Shown: piece after piece, positions 8,357-16,724 of the stretch
How positions within the stretch are numbered: position 1 is the stretch's first letter
How the letters are laid out: every line of letters starts with the position of its first letter
Assembly (NCBI GenBank): GCA_002435985.1
Contig: DIXD01000098.1
Location: forward strand, 1-33,966
Reading direction: 5' to 3'
Length of the DNA: 33,966 nucleotides
Source: Spirochaetaceae bacterium UBA6089
GTDB taxonomy: Bacteria; Spirochaetota; Spirochaetia; Treponematales; Rectinemataceae
Program-made: the position numbers and the translations under genes
Notes under the pieces: model-generated
What the model was told of the DNA's origin: nothing
Seen by the model: only the letters and a program-made list of their open reading frames with translations
The model's database searches: none

Positions 8357-9346
8357 ATGAAACGTAGTGCAATCATACTCTCGTTGTTGATCGCCTTGAT
8401 CGTATCAGGAACGTTTTCTGCCAAAGCTGTGGCTGAAGCGATCTACCCCGATCCGGAAAAGAACATTACTATCGTCGTCCCGCACGCAGCTGGTGGAGGT
8501 ACGGATCTGATTTTCCGCAAGTTGGCTGAGGAAATGAAGAAAGTTTCTGGAGTGAATTTTTTGGTGACTAACATCACCGGTGCGGGAAGTGCCACCGGAA
8601 CCAACGAAGTCATCAATAATGAGGCTGACGGATATATGCTCCTTGCCGCCGGTACACACACCACTGCTGCGACGATGCAGGGGTTGACCGATGGCTATAA
8701 GAAGCTTGACTACATTGCCGCGTTGAACTGGGATCCATTCATCGTTGCTGTCAGAAAAGACAAACCGTGGACAAGTTTGCAAGAATTGGTAGCAGATGCA
8801 AAATCCCGTCCTGGAAAAATCTCATTGGGCAATGCCGGTATGGGGGGCGCCACTGGTGTAGCTTCAGTTGGCTTGAACCTTGCCTTTGGCAAGGTTTTTA
8901 ACGTAGTTCCATTTAATGGCGGGGCTGATTTGATTGCTTCGGTATTGGGCGGTCACTGTGATGTCGGTATATTTTCTCAATCTGAAGTAGTAGCCAACAT
9001 TAATTCGTTCCGTCCGTTGGTAATTCTTTCAGAAGATCACAGCCCGCTCGCGTCGCTTGCATCAGTACCGACTCTGGATGAAGCAGGATATCCCGAAATC
9101 ACTGTCCCCGGCGGCTCGTTCCGTTCACTAATGGTCAAAAAAGGCACTCCCGAAGTAGCCAAGAAATGGCTTGCCGATACTGCCGAGAAGGCTTTCTACA
9201 GCGCCTCGTTCCAAAAGTTCATGAAAGACAACGGGTTGATTCCCGCGTTTTACAAGTTGGAAGCATTTGCTGAATATGACAAAGGAATCATCGCTGATTA
9301 TGAAGTGATTCTCAAGGAAGCCGGTCTGTATAAAATGACCAATTAG
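8357..9346 (+). CDS. tctC: Tripartite tricarboxylate transporter substrate-binding protein (TctC/Bug family)
   Basis: The 329-aa protein begins with a signal peptide (MKRSAIILSLLIALIVSGTF then SAKAVAEA). It continues with the Bug/TctC core: ITIVVPHAAGGGTDLIFRKL near residue 35, GAGSATGTNEV, and GKISLGNAGMGGATGV further on. It would capture a carboxylate outside the membrane and deliver it to TctAB. The ATG at 8357 is chosen over an upstream in-frame TTG at 8342 because GGAGGAGG (8344-8351) sits just before the ATG. The next gene starts 9 nt downstream. The substrate cannot be read from sequence; neighbouring sugar-type enzymes hint at a sugar acid or hydroxy acid. Confidence 0.92.
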   Translation: MKRSAIILSLLIALIVSGTFSAKAVAEAIYPDPEKNITIVVPHAAGGGTDLIFRKLAEEMKKVSGVNFLVTNITGAGSATGTNEVINNEADGYMLLAAGTHTTAATMQGLTDGYKKLDYIAALNWDPFIVAVRKDKPWTSLQELVADAKSRPGKISLGNAGMGGATGVASVGLNLAFGKVFNVVPFNGGADLIASVLGGHCDVGIFSQSEVVANINSFRPLVILSEDHSPLASLASVPTLDEAGYPEITVPGGSFRSLMVKKGTPEVAKKWLADTAEKAFYSASFQKFMKDNGLIPAFYKLEAFAEYDKGIIADYEVILKEAGLYKMTN

Positions 9347-9355
9347 GAGCTGATC

Positions 9356-10090
9356 ATGACGTTGTTTCGAACCCGAAAACCTTTGCCGTTTGTCTTCATG
9401 GTGGTATCGATTCTTTACTTCATCTATGTCATCAGCCTTGGGTCGTCTACCATGATTGGCGATGAAATTGGAGGAGACCCGGGCGGGATGATGCTCCCGT
9501 TGGTCCTTTCGATTTTCATGTTTGTAGCCTCTACGATTCTGTTCCTTACCGATAAGAAACCTCAGGAGGCCGTGCAGAATAGTCGAGGGACTTCGGAACA
9601 GCGTCTTTTTCTTCTGACTCTGATCGTAGCAATCCTGTACGTGGCCGCAATGCGGCCACTGGGATTCATTATCACAACAGCAATGCTGGTATTCACACTC
9701 ATATTTTTCTATTTACAAGGAACGGTAGTTCGCAAGGATGTGGCAACGTGGGCTGTTGGAACTGTAGCAACGCTGGCGGTTCTGCTTGCCCTGTATTCCA
9801 TCGGAAGGGTAATAAGCAGGTATTTATTGTTAAGTGCACGCCAGGGACGGATTCCTCAGTGGCTGGGCTCTACCGGAGTGGTTGCCGGAGTGGTGCTTGT
9901 CATTGTTCTGGTACTTTATTATTTGCTGTATAAACTCACTCGGACACGCTTTCATCATGAGCGTGTGCCAGTAGCGGTATCTCATGCTTTTGATGCTTGT
10001 ATGATTTCAGCAATCACGACTGAATTGATTTATCTTGTATTTCGCCAGATGTTCTTGGTCGAACTTGTCCCCGGATTGATTACGTGGTAG
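9356..10090 (+). CDS. tctB: Tripartite tricarboxylate transporter small membrane subunit (TctB-like), C-terminally extended
   Basis: This 244-aa membrane protein has the TctB placement and early pattern. The first transmembrane segment is near residues 11-29 and a second (GMMLPLVLSIFMFVASTILF) is near 45-65. A pair around residues 85-120 includes RPLGFIITTAMLVFTLIFFY. TctB proteins are usually about 150-190 aa. This one continues with another segment near 130-150, a hydrophilic loop, a very hydrophobic helix (VVAGVVLVIVLVLYYLLY), and a last segment ending at LITW. It lies between tctC and tctA with 9- and 12-nt gaps. The role as the small TctAB membrane subunit is inferred mainly from position; the extra C-terminal segments are unusual. 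Confidence 0.8.
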   Translation: MTLFRTRKPLPFVFMVVSILYFIYVISLGSSTMIGDEIGGDPGGMMLPLVLSIFMFVASTILFLTDKKPQEAVQNSRGTSEQRLFLLTLIVAILYVAAMRPLGFIITTAMLVFTLIFFYLQGTVVRKDVATWAVGTVATLAVLLALYSIGRVISRYLLLSARQGRIPQWLGSTGVVAGVVLVIVLVLYYLLYKLTRTRFHHERVPVAVSHAFDACMISAITTELIYLVFRQMFLVELVPGLITW

Positions 10091-10102
10091 GAGAGGGGAT
10101 TC

Positions 10103-11620
10103 ATGGATACGTTGTTACAAGGATTTATGCAAATAGCCAATGTCTCCACAATCGTTTGGATGGCCATCGGCTCGATTGTTGGCATTATCTTGGGAGCATT
10201 ACCGGGATTGACAGCGACGATGGGCATCGCGCTGATGATGCCCATCAGCTTTCGACTTCCGACCGCTACTGGCATTGGATTGTTGCTGGCTGTCTACTGC
10301 GGGGCTGTCTCTGGAGCTTCGATACCTGCAATCTTGATTGGAATTCCCGGTAATCCCAATGCAATTGTAACAGTCGAGGACGGCTTGAGGATGACGAAAA
10401 AAGGCAAGGCCGGCCAAGCCATCGGAGGAGCGGTAGTAGCTTCCTTCATCGGTGGAATCGGCAGTATGTTGGCTTTGATGTTGTTCTCTCCGCTGATTGC
10501 GAAGTTTACGCTCGCTTTCGGGCCGGCGGAGAAAGCTACACTTGCATTGGTAGGACTTGCCATCATTGCGTCGGTTTCAGGAGACAATATTTGGAAAGGC
10601 TTATTGATGGGGGCATTCGGGATGTGTCTGGCTTTCTTGGGAACCGACCCGTTCAGCAATCAGCTGCGCATCCCGTTCTCAAAATATTTGGCGACCACTC
10701 CCTTGTCAAAAGGTCTTGATCTGACTTCTACGTTGATTGGTTTATTTGGCGTCTCCGAAGTCTTTATCGGATTGAAAAAATCGTTTGTTGGCGGACAACA
10801 TGTCGAACCGGTGAAGATTGACCATATATTTCCCCCGTTCAAAAAGATATTGTCGATGTGGAAGATCATCCTCAGTTCATTGGGGATCGGTATTTTGATT
10901 GGCGCCATCCCCGGGACAGGGGCTTCGATTGCCGTATTCATGGCATACAACATGGCAAAGAACATTGCTGAACATTCGAATGGGAAACTGGAAAAACTGG
11001 GAACTGGAGCTCTGGAAGGAGTATTTGCCCCAGAAGTTGCCAATAATGCAGTCACCGGTGGTGCCTTGATTCCTACTCTTGCCTTGGGAATTCCCGGAGA
11101 CTCGTCAACCGCAGTACTCCTCGGTGCGTTGATAATCAAGGGTGTAACTCCAGGATTTCAATTGTTTACGACAAACATGTCGTTAGTTTATGCAATATTC
11201 ATCACATTGCTGATTGCCAATATCTTTATGGCTTTGTTCCAGCTGCTTGGTGTGCGGTTGTACCCGAAGGTGTTGGAAGTCCCTCAACAGATTCTTTTAC
11301 CGTTGGTTCTCATCCTTTCATTCGTCGGAGCGTATGCCGTTGCCGGACAAGCGACTGCGGTGGGAATTTATAATCTCGGGATTGCTTTGGTGATGGGTTT
11401 GATCGGCTACTTCTTGAAACGTGACGGTTATCCAATTGCTCCAATTGTCCTCGGGTTAATCCTCGGAGGAATGTTTGAAGAAAACTTCCGCAGAGCGGTC
11501 AAGCTTGCAGGCGGTAATTATCTGACATTCTTTACCAAACCGATTTGCCTGTTGTTTATGGCTTTGGCGATTTTATCGATTATACTTCCAATCATTGCCA
11601 AAAAGCGGGGGAAACGCTGA
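10103..11620 (+). CDS. tctA: Tripartite tricarboxylate transporter large permease (TctA family)
   Basis: The 505-aa polytopic membrane protein matches TctA. It has the N-terminal ALPGLTATMGIALMMPISF motif (residues about 32-52), GAVSGASIPAILIGIPGNPN near 70-90, and a second inverted-repeat copy of the motif, GAIPGTGASIAVFMAYNMAK near 270-290. EVANNAVTGGALIPTLALGI and PGDSSTAVLLGAL are further signatures. It is the main permease that moves the substrate delivered by TctC, driven by an ion gradient. Its TGA overlaps the ATG of the following metallo-hydrolase by 1 nt, tying that enzyme to transport. Confidence 0.95.
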   Translation: MDTLLQGFMQIANVSTIVWMAIGSIVGIILGALPGLTATMGIALMMPISFRLPTATGIGLLLAVYCGAVSGASIPAILIGIPGNPNAIVTVEDGLRMTKKGKAGQAIGGAVVASFIGGIGSMLALMLFSPLIAKFTLAFGPAEKATLALVGLAIIASVSGDNIWKGLLMGAFGMCLAFLGTDPFSNQLRIPFSKYLATTPLSKGLDLTSTLIGLFGVSEVFIGLKKSFVGGQHVEPVKIDHIFPPFKKILSMWKIILSSLGIGILIGAIPGTGASIAVFMAYNMAKNIAEHSNGKLEKLGTGALEGVFAPEVANNAVTGGALIPTLALGIPGDSSTAVLLGALIIKGVTPGFQLFTTNMSLVYAIFITLLIANIFMALFQLLGVRLYPKVLEVPQQILLPLVLILSFVGAYAVAGQATAVGIYNLGIALVMGLIGYFLKRDGYPIAPIVLGLILGGMFEENFRRAVKLAGGNYLTFFTKPICLLFMALAILSIILPIIAKKRGKR

Positions 11621-12381
11621 TGAACGTGCATCTGCTCGGGTATACCGGAAGCGTCCAGCATGAGAACTCAGGCAATGTCTCCTTGGCAGTGACTCACGAT
11701 CGCACTTCGGTATTGATTGATGTATCGGGTGCTCCTGTCATGGAATTGAAAAAAACGGGTATAGAGCCACGCAATCTTACGATGGTGTTGATCACTCACA
11801 CCCATATTGATCATATCTACGCGTTGCCTTCATTACTTCATCAATTGTGGTTGATGGACAGGAGAGAACCTTTGGTTGTCTTGGGTAATCAAGTTACGAT
11901 TCAAAAAGCCAAAGAGTTATGTGATGTGTTTGCATTGGAACAAAAGAAGCGAATGTTTAAGATTGTATGGGAAGTACTCGAAGTAGGTGCGTATCATGGT
12001 TCATTGGGCTCTCTACATCTTTCGGTATTTCCGGTTCCTCATGGTGTGCCGGCAATCGGATGTGCCTTTGAAGCCGACTATAGAAAATTCGTCTATTTTG
12101 CCGATTGCGCTCCCAATTTTACCTATCCCGAGATAGCGTATGATGCAAATCTATTGATACATGAAGCTAGCGGGTTAAAATCCGAAGAGCCCGTATTGGC
12201 TGAAAAAGGACACAGCAGCGCGCGTCAAGCTGCATTGGCAGCACGGACATTGCGTGCTGGTCGTTTGGTGCTCTGCCATCTTCCTGAGCATTTCTCGTGC
12301 TATCCAGAGATACTTGCTGAGGCAAAAGCAGTGTTTGATCATACCCAACTGCCCGAGTTGTACAAAGCGTATGAGGTATAA
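11620..12381 (+). CDS. Metallo-beta-lactamase-fold hydrolase (RNase Z-like)
   Basis: This is a 253-aa MBL-fold protein. The zinc motif is THTHIDH (His60, His62, Asp64, His65). Further ligands are probably in FPVPHGVP, in VYFADCAPNF and in the last histidine motif VLCHLPEH. The segment KGHSSARQAALAA resembles RNase Z/arylsulfatase-type members. The ATG at 11620 overlaps the tctA stop (TGATG), so an upstream in-frame extension is rejected. Cotranscription with an uptake system and a TIM-barrel isomerase suggests it opens a lactone or hydrolyses an ester of the imported compound rather than processing tRNA. That role is an inference. Confidence 0.8.
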   Translation: MNVHLLGYTGSVQHENSGNVSLAVTHDRTSVLIDVSGAPVMELKKTGIEPRNLTMVLITHTHIDHIYALPSLLHQLWLMDRREPLVVLGNQVTIQKAKELCDVFALEQKKRMFKIVWEVLEVGAYHGSLGSLHLSVFPVPHGVPAIGCAFEADYRKFVYFADCAPNFTYPEIAYDANLLIHEASGLKSEEPVLAEKGHSSARQAALAARTLRAGRLVLCHLPEHFSCYPEILAEAKAVFDHTQLPELYKAYEV

Positions 12382-12392
12382 AGAAAGCTATT

Positions 12393-13421
12393 GTGAATGA
12401 CCATATGCCGATAACAGCCATTTCCTTAGTTTCGCTGCAATCTGTCGATAAATTGCAGGCGATATTGCAAACATCACCATATCCACTGCGCTTTGAACTG
12501 TCGTATGAGATGTCCAGGCCGTTACTTGATTCCATGAGGCCTTTGCTGCATGATTCTGTGGTCTCGGTACACGCCCCGTGTCCCAATACCGAGTTCTTCC
12601 CGAATCTGGCGAGCAATGATGCTTCAGTCATTCGACAAAGCTATAAAGATCTCCAATTAAGTCTTGAGACTACGGTCTCTTTTGGAGGCAACATCATGGT
12701 GCTGCACCCGGGTTATGCTACGGATTTGGCGATTCCGTCTCATAACCAAAGGCGTCAAGAGATTTTATCCGGTGCAGAGTTTCATCCATATATTTGGAAG
12801 GAAGCGGGTTCTATTTGCATACCATCGTATCTACAGACCGGGCATTACCTGGGATATAAAGCTAATGCGATGGCGAATCTCAAACAATTTGCCAACGCGT
12901 GTGCCGAGCGCGGGGTAATGCTCGCTGTCGAAAACCTCAATCCGAGGGTAGGGTATTTGTTTCAGACACCTGAAGAGATGATCGAACTGGTGAACGAAGT
13001 TCCCGAATGTTCGTTGTGTCTTGATGTCGGGCATCTGTGGATTTCTTCGTGCTTGTACGGATTTGATTATTACCAGGGAATACAAGATATCTTAGCAACT
13101 GGTAAGGTAATCACCACCCATCTGCACAGCAATTCATCTCATCCAGGAGCTGATGAGCGCACCATCAGGCTTGAAGACGATCATGCATCGCTTGACAAGT
13201 ATCAATTTCCCTATAAATGGATCATCAGTAAAATTGCCGCATCAGGAGCCAACATGGTTCTCGAGGTGAAAGAAGATCCCTTGGGAAACTATCTGCTATT
13301 GATGCAAGAATTGGATCAATTAGTGCTGTCGGAGCAGAATAGTGAAGCGATTAAACACAATGATGCGACAGTAATTCTTACCGAGAGGAATCTATACGAA
13401 ACGTCAAAGAGCCATACGTAA
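12393..13421 (+). CDS. Sugar phosphate isomerase/epimerase-like TIM-barrel protein
   Basis: The 342-aa protein fits the xylose-isomerase-like TIM barrel / AP-endonuclease-2 superfamily. Metal-site strands are visible: SVVSVHAP, NIMVLHPGYA, MLAVENLNPR (Glu), CSLCLDVGHLW (Asp and His), TTHLHSNSSHPGADE, and NMVLEVKEDP near the end. These enzymes isomerise or epimerise sugars or inosose-type compounds, or act as endonucleases. The operon context points to carbohydrate catabolism. The GTG at 12393 is weakly supported by AAGAAAG upstream; an ATG at 12405 is an alternative start. It ends the tct operon. No clear terminator follows. Confidence 0.8.
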   Translation: MNDHMPITAISLVSLQSVDKLQAILQTSPYPLRFELSYEMSRPLLDSMRPLLHDSVVSVHAPCPNTEFFPNLASNDASVIRQSYKDLQLSLETTVSFGGNIMVLHPGYATDLAIPSHNQRRQEILSGAEFHPYIWKEAGSICIPSYLQTGHYLGYKANAMANLKQFANACAERGVMLAVENLNPRVGYLFQTPEEMIELVNEVPECSLCLDVGHLWISSCLYGFDYYQGIQDILATGKVITTHLHSNSSHPGADERTIRLEDDHASLDKYQFPYKWIISKIAASGANMVLEVKEDPLGNYLLLMQELDQLVLSEQNSEAIKHNDATVILTERNLYETSKSHT

Positions 13422-13501
13422 TAAACAACAGGCGTTTTCCTTCTCCAGGAACACATCCCAGAATTTCTTCTTGCTATAGAAACATTTTATTAAAAATATT
13501 C

Positions 13502-13530
13502 TTGACACAGGAATAATTCGGCTTTATAGT
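13502..13530 (+). promoter_or_regulatory. Near-consensus promoter giving a leaderless ATPase mRNA
   Basis: TTGACA at 13502-13507, a 17-nt spacer, then TATAGT at 13525-13530. The ATG at 13537 is only 6 nt after the -10 box, so transcription should start at or next to the start codon. No Shine-Dalgarno is present. Confidence 0.75.
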
Positions 13531-13536
13531 TAATAT

Positions 13537-14718
13537 ATGATGGATATGCAAGGTATTGCTGATCTTGAAGCGACGATGAAGCGTCGTATCTCAGCGCTGC
13601 CCGCACGGATTAGGCCATTTACCGTCGAGTATCAGGCTCTTCCGCGGGCGCTGCTTCTTACGGGTGCGCGCGGAGTGGGCAAAACGACCTTTTTGTTGCA
13701 TCATGCGAAAGACCGAACGATTTTGTATTTCTCCGCCGACAATCCCCTGTTTGCGGGCGAATCGTTGTACGATACCATAAAATCAGTGTTTCTTGCGGGC
13801 TTTTCCGGAATTGTCATCGATGAAGTTCATTATGCACGCGATTGGGCTTTGCATCTCAAAGCGCTCTATGATGATTTTCCAGAGCACCGCATTTGGGTCA
13901 GCGATTCCTCATCTCTCGTGCTGCGGAGCGGTGTTGGGGATCTCTCGCGGCGCTTCGTACCTATAAGAATGCCCCTTCTCTCATTCAGGGAATTCCTGTT
14001 TCTCGAGACAGGCAGGACATTCCCGGTTTTGGATCCCTTTTCCAAAGGGGTGAATCCTCTCGTTGTCCCGACGCCGGATATCCTCAATGCGTTCAGAAAA
14101 TACCGGGCCATGGGAACACGGCCTTTCTATGCCGAAGGCAATTTTGAAGATCGTCTCCTCGCGGTGCTGGATAAGACTCTGTATTCCGACATTCCTTTTT
14201 TTCTGCCAAATGTCACGGATGGAAACCTGAGACTGATGAAGGCGATTACCGGGACGCTCGCGGCATCACCAATTCCTCGCCTTAAAGTAACTTCTCTCTG
14301 TGCGGATTGGGGTATCGGCGCCGATAAACTGTATCAGATTGTCGAAGTAATGGAATCAGTGGGGGTGCTGCGGATTATTCGCGTTGAGCACGATACGAAG
14401 GCGAAGTCCGTCGGAGCGAAGCTGTTTTTTTCCGATCCAGCCATGTACACCGTCCTGAGAGGGAACCCGGGCACCGCCAGGGAATCTCTCGTGGCAGCTT
14501 TCTGTGCCGAAGCGGGATGGTCTGTCGAAGCTTCGAGAGATGAAAGTATGGGGGATTTTCTGATTTCAAATAACCGACAGGGCGTCAGGACCAGTTTCAG
14601 AATCGAAGTCGGCGGCTCCGGCAAAAAGCGCAAACATTCCGATTTTGTCGTCCGGGACGATATCGACCTTCCAGGGGCCAACGCGATTCCATTATGGATG
14701 CTGGGGATGATGTACTGA
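13537..14718 (+). CDS. AAA+ ATPase of the AAA_14/DUF4143 type
   Basis: The 393-aa protein has a Walker A GARGVGKTT (residues 43-51), then a Walker B/DExH segment GIVIDEVHYARDW (residues 91-103). A sensor-1-like WVSDSSSLVL and the aromatic block MPLLSFREFLFLET follow. A winged-helix-like middle (TSLCADWGIGADKLYQIVEVMESVGVL) precedes a C-terminal segment where related proteins carry a PD-(D/E)xK-like fold. Here the sequence FRIEVGGSGKKRKHSDFVV is weakly conserved. The family is widespread and often amplified in anaerobes; its function is not established. The start follows a strong promoter with no leader. ATGATG gives two adjacent possible start codons. Confidence 0.8.
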   Translation: MMDMQGIADLEATMKRRISALPARIRPFTVEYQALPRALLLTGARGVGKTTFLLHHAKDRTILYFSADNPLFAGESLYDTIKSVFLAGFSGIVIDEVHYARDWALHLKALYDDFPEHRIWVSDSSSLVLRSGVGDLSRRFVPIRMPLLSFREFLFLETGRTFPVLDPFSKGVNPLVVPTPDILNAFRKYRAMGTRPFYAEGNFEDRLLAVLDKTLYSDIPFFLPNVTDGNLRLMKAITGTLAASPIPRLKVTSLCADWGIGADKLYQIVEVMESVGVLRIIRVEHDTKAKSVGAKLFFSDPAMYTVLRGNPGTARESLVAAFCAEAGWSVEASRDESMGDFLISNNRQGVRTSFRIEVGGSGKKRKHSDFVVRDDIDLPGANAIPLWMLGMMY

Positions 14719-14883
14719 GCTTTTTAAAGAAGCTGGCATAATGTTCAGATTTTCTCCTAAAAACGCGGTCAATATGGTCCGGCCAGCATTGAACGCAGCG
14801 TTGAGCAAGGGATCAAATTCGTCGCTGGACATATTGTGGCGGGCCAGATAGCCGCTCTCATGGTATACTGATGCTATTGAAAA
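14692..14883 (-). pseudogene. Possible minus-strand coding relic
   Basis: A minus-strand frame reads VYHESGYLARHNMSSDEFDP then LLNAAFNAGRTILTAFLGEN and LNIMPASLKSS. It has protein-like composition, has no good start, and runs to a TAA inside the ATPase 3' end. It fills most of the 200-nt gap before the next gene. It could be the end of a lost gene or a chance open frame. The family is not recognised. Confidence 0.25.
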
Positions 14884-14918
14884 TCAGGTTTGCAGGCTGA
14901 TTATTCGCGGAGGTCTCC

Positions 14919-15728
14919 ATGAGCAGTCGATCCAAGCACAAGCATCGGGTAATATTTGTCATATTTATCGCCGTTCTCCTTGTCCTCGTGTGTTTCGTCG
15001 TCTGGTATCCGGCGGGGGAAAAGGAAGCTCCTCCGGCGGGCTATTCGCCCCTCAGGGACGACGACCTAGCCGCCCGCTACCGGCCAGTCTTCGACTGTCC
15101 TGCGGAATTCGGGCCGATCCTCGCGGTGTATTACCGTGCCGCGCGGGACGATTCGGGGCTTATCCATATCGCCTATCATCCTCTGTGGGCAGAGGAAAGG
15201 AACGACACGAAGTCCTTCTGGCCTTTCTTGAGCAGAATTCTGTACACGGGAGGGCTGTCGCTGCAGCGTCTTATGTACGGGCCCGGCGATATCGAGACAA
15301 TAGGTCTCGCGATAGATCCGGCGAGCGGAAAGATCGTGGATGTCGAGTATGAGACTGCGGCCGACTACGACCCTTCACGTTTCAGTGTGAAGCATCAGGA
15401 AGTGTCGCTGAAGGGGAGCTTTGATCCACCGCTTCATTTTCGGGTGATAAGCTGGAATCATCTCTTCGCGCTCGAGGAGGGCAGAGCCACCGAGCCCGGC
15501 AATGGGGCCCTTTCAGTCGAACCGGCCTCCGGCGAGGCCGCATCCGGCAATGCTACATCTGCTGAGGCCGCATCTGCCGAGGCCGCCTCCGGCGAGACCG
15601 CGCCTCTTTCCTATTTTACGCCGGAACTGTGGGCAAAATATGCCATATGGAAGAATCCCGAGACTATTCTGCGCAAGGACAGGGCCCATTTCCCCTGGGA
15701 GCGGGCGGTGGTTCTACAAGCCTTTTGA
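14919..15728 (+). CDS. Membrane-anchored protein of unknown function with Ala-rich repeats
   Basis: This 269-aa protein is not recognised. An N-terminal hydrophobic helix (residues about 11-29, VIFVIFIAVLLVLVCFVVW) after a basic head suggests a signal anchor with the rest outside the cytoplasm. The middle is a compact domain with FGPILAVYYRAARDDSG, IHIAYHPLWAEERNDTKSFW and a MYGPGDIETIGLAID block that looks beta-rich. Residues 202-226 are five 5-residue units of the type AASGE, and the C-terminus ends with PELWAKYAIWKNPETILRKD. The start follows GGAGG by about 5 nt, and an extended -10 (TGGTATACT, 14861-14869) lies upstream. Its 3' end overlaps the convergent DUF72 gene by 65 nt. Confidence 0.65.
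   Translation: MSSRSKHKHRVIFVIFIAVLLVLVCFVVWYPAGEKEAPPAGYSPLRDDDLAARYRPVFDCPAEFGPILAVYYRAARDDSGLIHIAYHPLWAEERNDTKSFWPFLSRILYTGGLSLQRLMYGPGDIETIGLAIDPASGKIVDVEYETAADYDPSRFSVKHQEVSLKGSFDPPLHFRVISWNHLFALEEGRATEPGNGALSVEPASGEAASGNATSAEAASAEAASGETAPLSYFTPELWAKYAIWKNPETILRKDRAHFPWERAVVLQAF
15522..15596 (+). repeat. Five 15-nt in-frame tandem units (AASGE-type)
   Basis: The units encode PASGE, AASGN, ATSAE, AASAE and AASGE in the unknown membrane-anchored protein. They form a flexible Ala/Ser/Glu linker. Units are imperfect at the DNA level, and copy number could vary between strains. Confidence 0.7.
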
Positions 15729-16455
15729 GGCTGAGCGCGTTGTTCGGGGCGTAGGCCATGAAGTCGTTGTCGAAATAGATGTAGGTATCTCTGTCGAATT
15801 CCCGTATCCGCGCGGTCCAGCGTTCGAGTTGTGCCTCGGAATATGAAGAGGCGTAGAGCGTCGTGGGGCCGTGTAGGCGGATATAGGCGAAATCCGACGT
15901 GACAGCCTCGCAATAAGGATAGCGCCCTGCCGTATCGGAAATGCAGAAGCCGAGGCCGAGCTCCTGCAGACAGGCGAGCGCCTCCTCGTGCATCCAGCTC
16001 TCATGCCGTGGCTCTATGGCGCAGCGTATACCCTCGGAAAGACCGGCGCTCGACCGGGCAACCTCGTGCAGGGTGGCGCTGAATTCCTCCAGCACGGTTC
16101 TGTCGAAGGCGAGGGATGGGGGAAGCTGAAAAAGCACGGGTCCCAGCTTGTCGCCCAGGGCGATCACGGACCCAAAGAAGCGCTTGAGAGGCTCTTCCAC
16201 ATCGTGAAGTCGCTTGATATGCGTGATGAAGCGGTTGGCCTTGACTGCCCAGCAAAAGCCAGCCGGCGTCGTTTCCCTCCATTTTCTGTACGTGGATTCC
16301 CTCATCTCGTGGTAGAAGGTGGCGTTGACTTCAATGGTCTGGAAGGTGCGGGCATAGTATTCGAGCCATTTCGTCCTGGGGAGATCTTCTGGATAAAAGG
16401 GGCCTCTCCAGTCTTCGTAGTTCCAGCCCGATGTGCCGACGAGCACACTGCGCAT
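15664..16455 (-). CDS. DUF72 family protein (YecE-like TIM barrel)
   Basis: This is a 263-aa DUF72 protein. It opens with RSVLVGTSGWNYEDWRGPFY, followed by FQTIEVNATFYHEMRESTYR, PAGFCWAVKANRFITHIKRL and LGPVLFQLPPSLAFD. Later come FAYIRLHGP and YIYFDNDFMAYAPNNALSLK, all family signatures. DUF72 proteins are TIM barrels with no assigned reaction. The ATG at 16455 is preferred to an upstream in-frame ATG at 16494 because AGAAGG precedes it by 5 nt and family members start with this motif. A TATAAT box lies upstream near 16490. The last residues (PPPAPRGNGPCPCAE) are off-family and lie in the overlap with the convergent gene. Confidence 0.9.
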   Translation of the reverse strand: MRSVLVGTSGWNYEDWRGPFYPEDLPRTKWLEYYARTFQTIEVNATFYHEMRESTYRKWRETTPAGFCWAVKANRFITHIKRLHDVEEPLKRFFGSVIALGDKLGPVLFQLPPSLAFDRTVLEEFSATLHEVARSSAGLSEGIRCAIEPRHESWMHEEALACLQELGLGFCISDTAGRYPYCEAVTSDFAYIRLHGPTTLYASSYSEAQLERWTARIREFDRDTYIYFDNDFMAYAPNNALSLKRLVEPPPAPRGNGPCPCAE

Positions 16456-16643
16456 ACTAGCCTTCTTACTCGTGGAATAAGAACAATTATACACATTGTG
16501 GCCTTTTTCTCACAGCGTGTATGGAATCGGCATCAAGAAGGGGCCTTATGGGCGAAGGCGTGCGCCCCTTCGAGAATCATTCATTAGATCGGTCGCTTTT
16601 CTCTTTTACAGAATGTCGTTTACAGCATGGCGCGGATCGAAAA

Positions 16644-16700
16644 ATTCCGCATCTTATCTGCGGGAAATTGGCTAAATTCCGCAGCATGATTGCGGTTTTT
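16644..16700 (+). repeat. 57-nt direct repeat, upstream copy, with two CCGCA-N7-TGCGG dyads
   Basis: This copy matches 17923-17979 at 51 of 57 positions in the same orientation. Each copy holds two hyphenated dyads with CCGCA and TGCGG arms, 30 nt apart. In this copy the right arm of the second dyad forms the -35 box of the ATPase promoter, so it could be an operator. The pair brackets exactly one gene. Confidence 0.8.
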
Positions 16701-16718
16701 ATGAATTTCGTGTATACT
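16690..16718 (+). promoter_or_regulatory. Promoter of the second AAA+ ATPase, leaderless geometry
   Basis: TTGCGG at 16690-16695, a 17-nt spacer, then TATACT at 16713-16718. The ATG at 16725 is again 6 nt beyond the -10 box, with no Shine-Dalgarno. This is the same layout as at 13502-13537. Confidence 0.65.
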
Positions 16719-16724
16719 GTTTTT

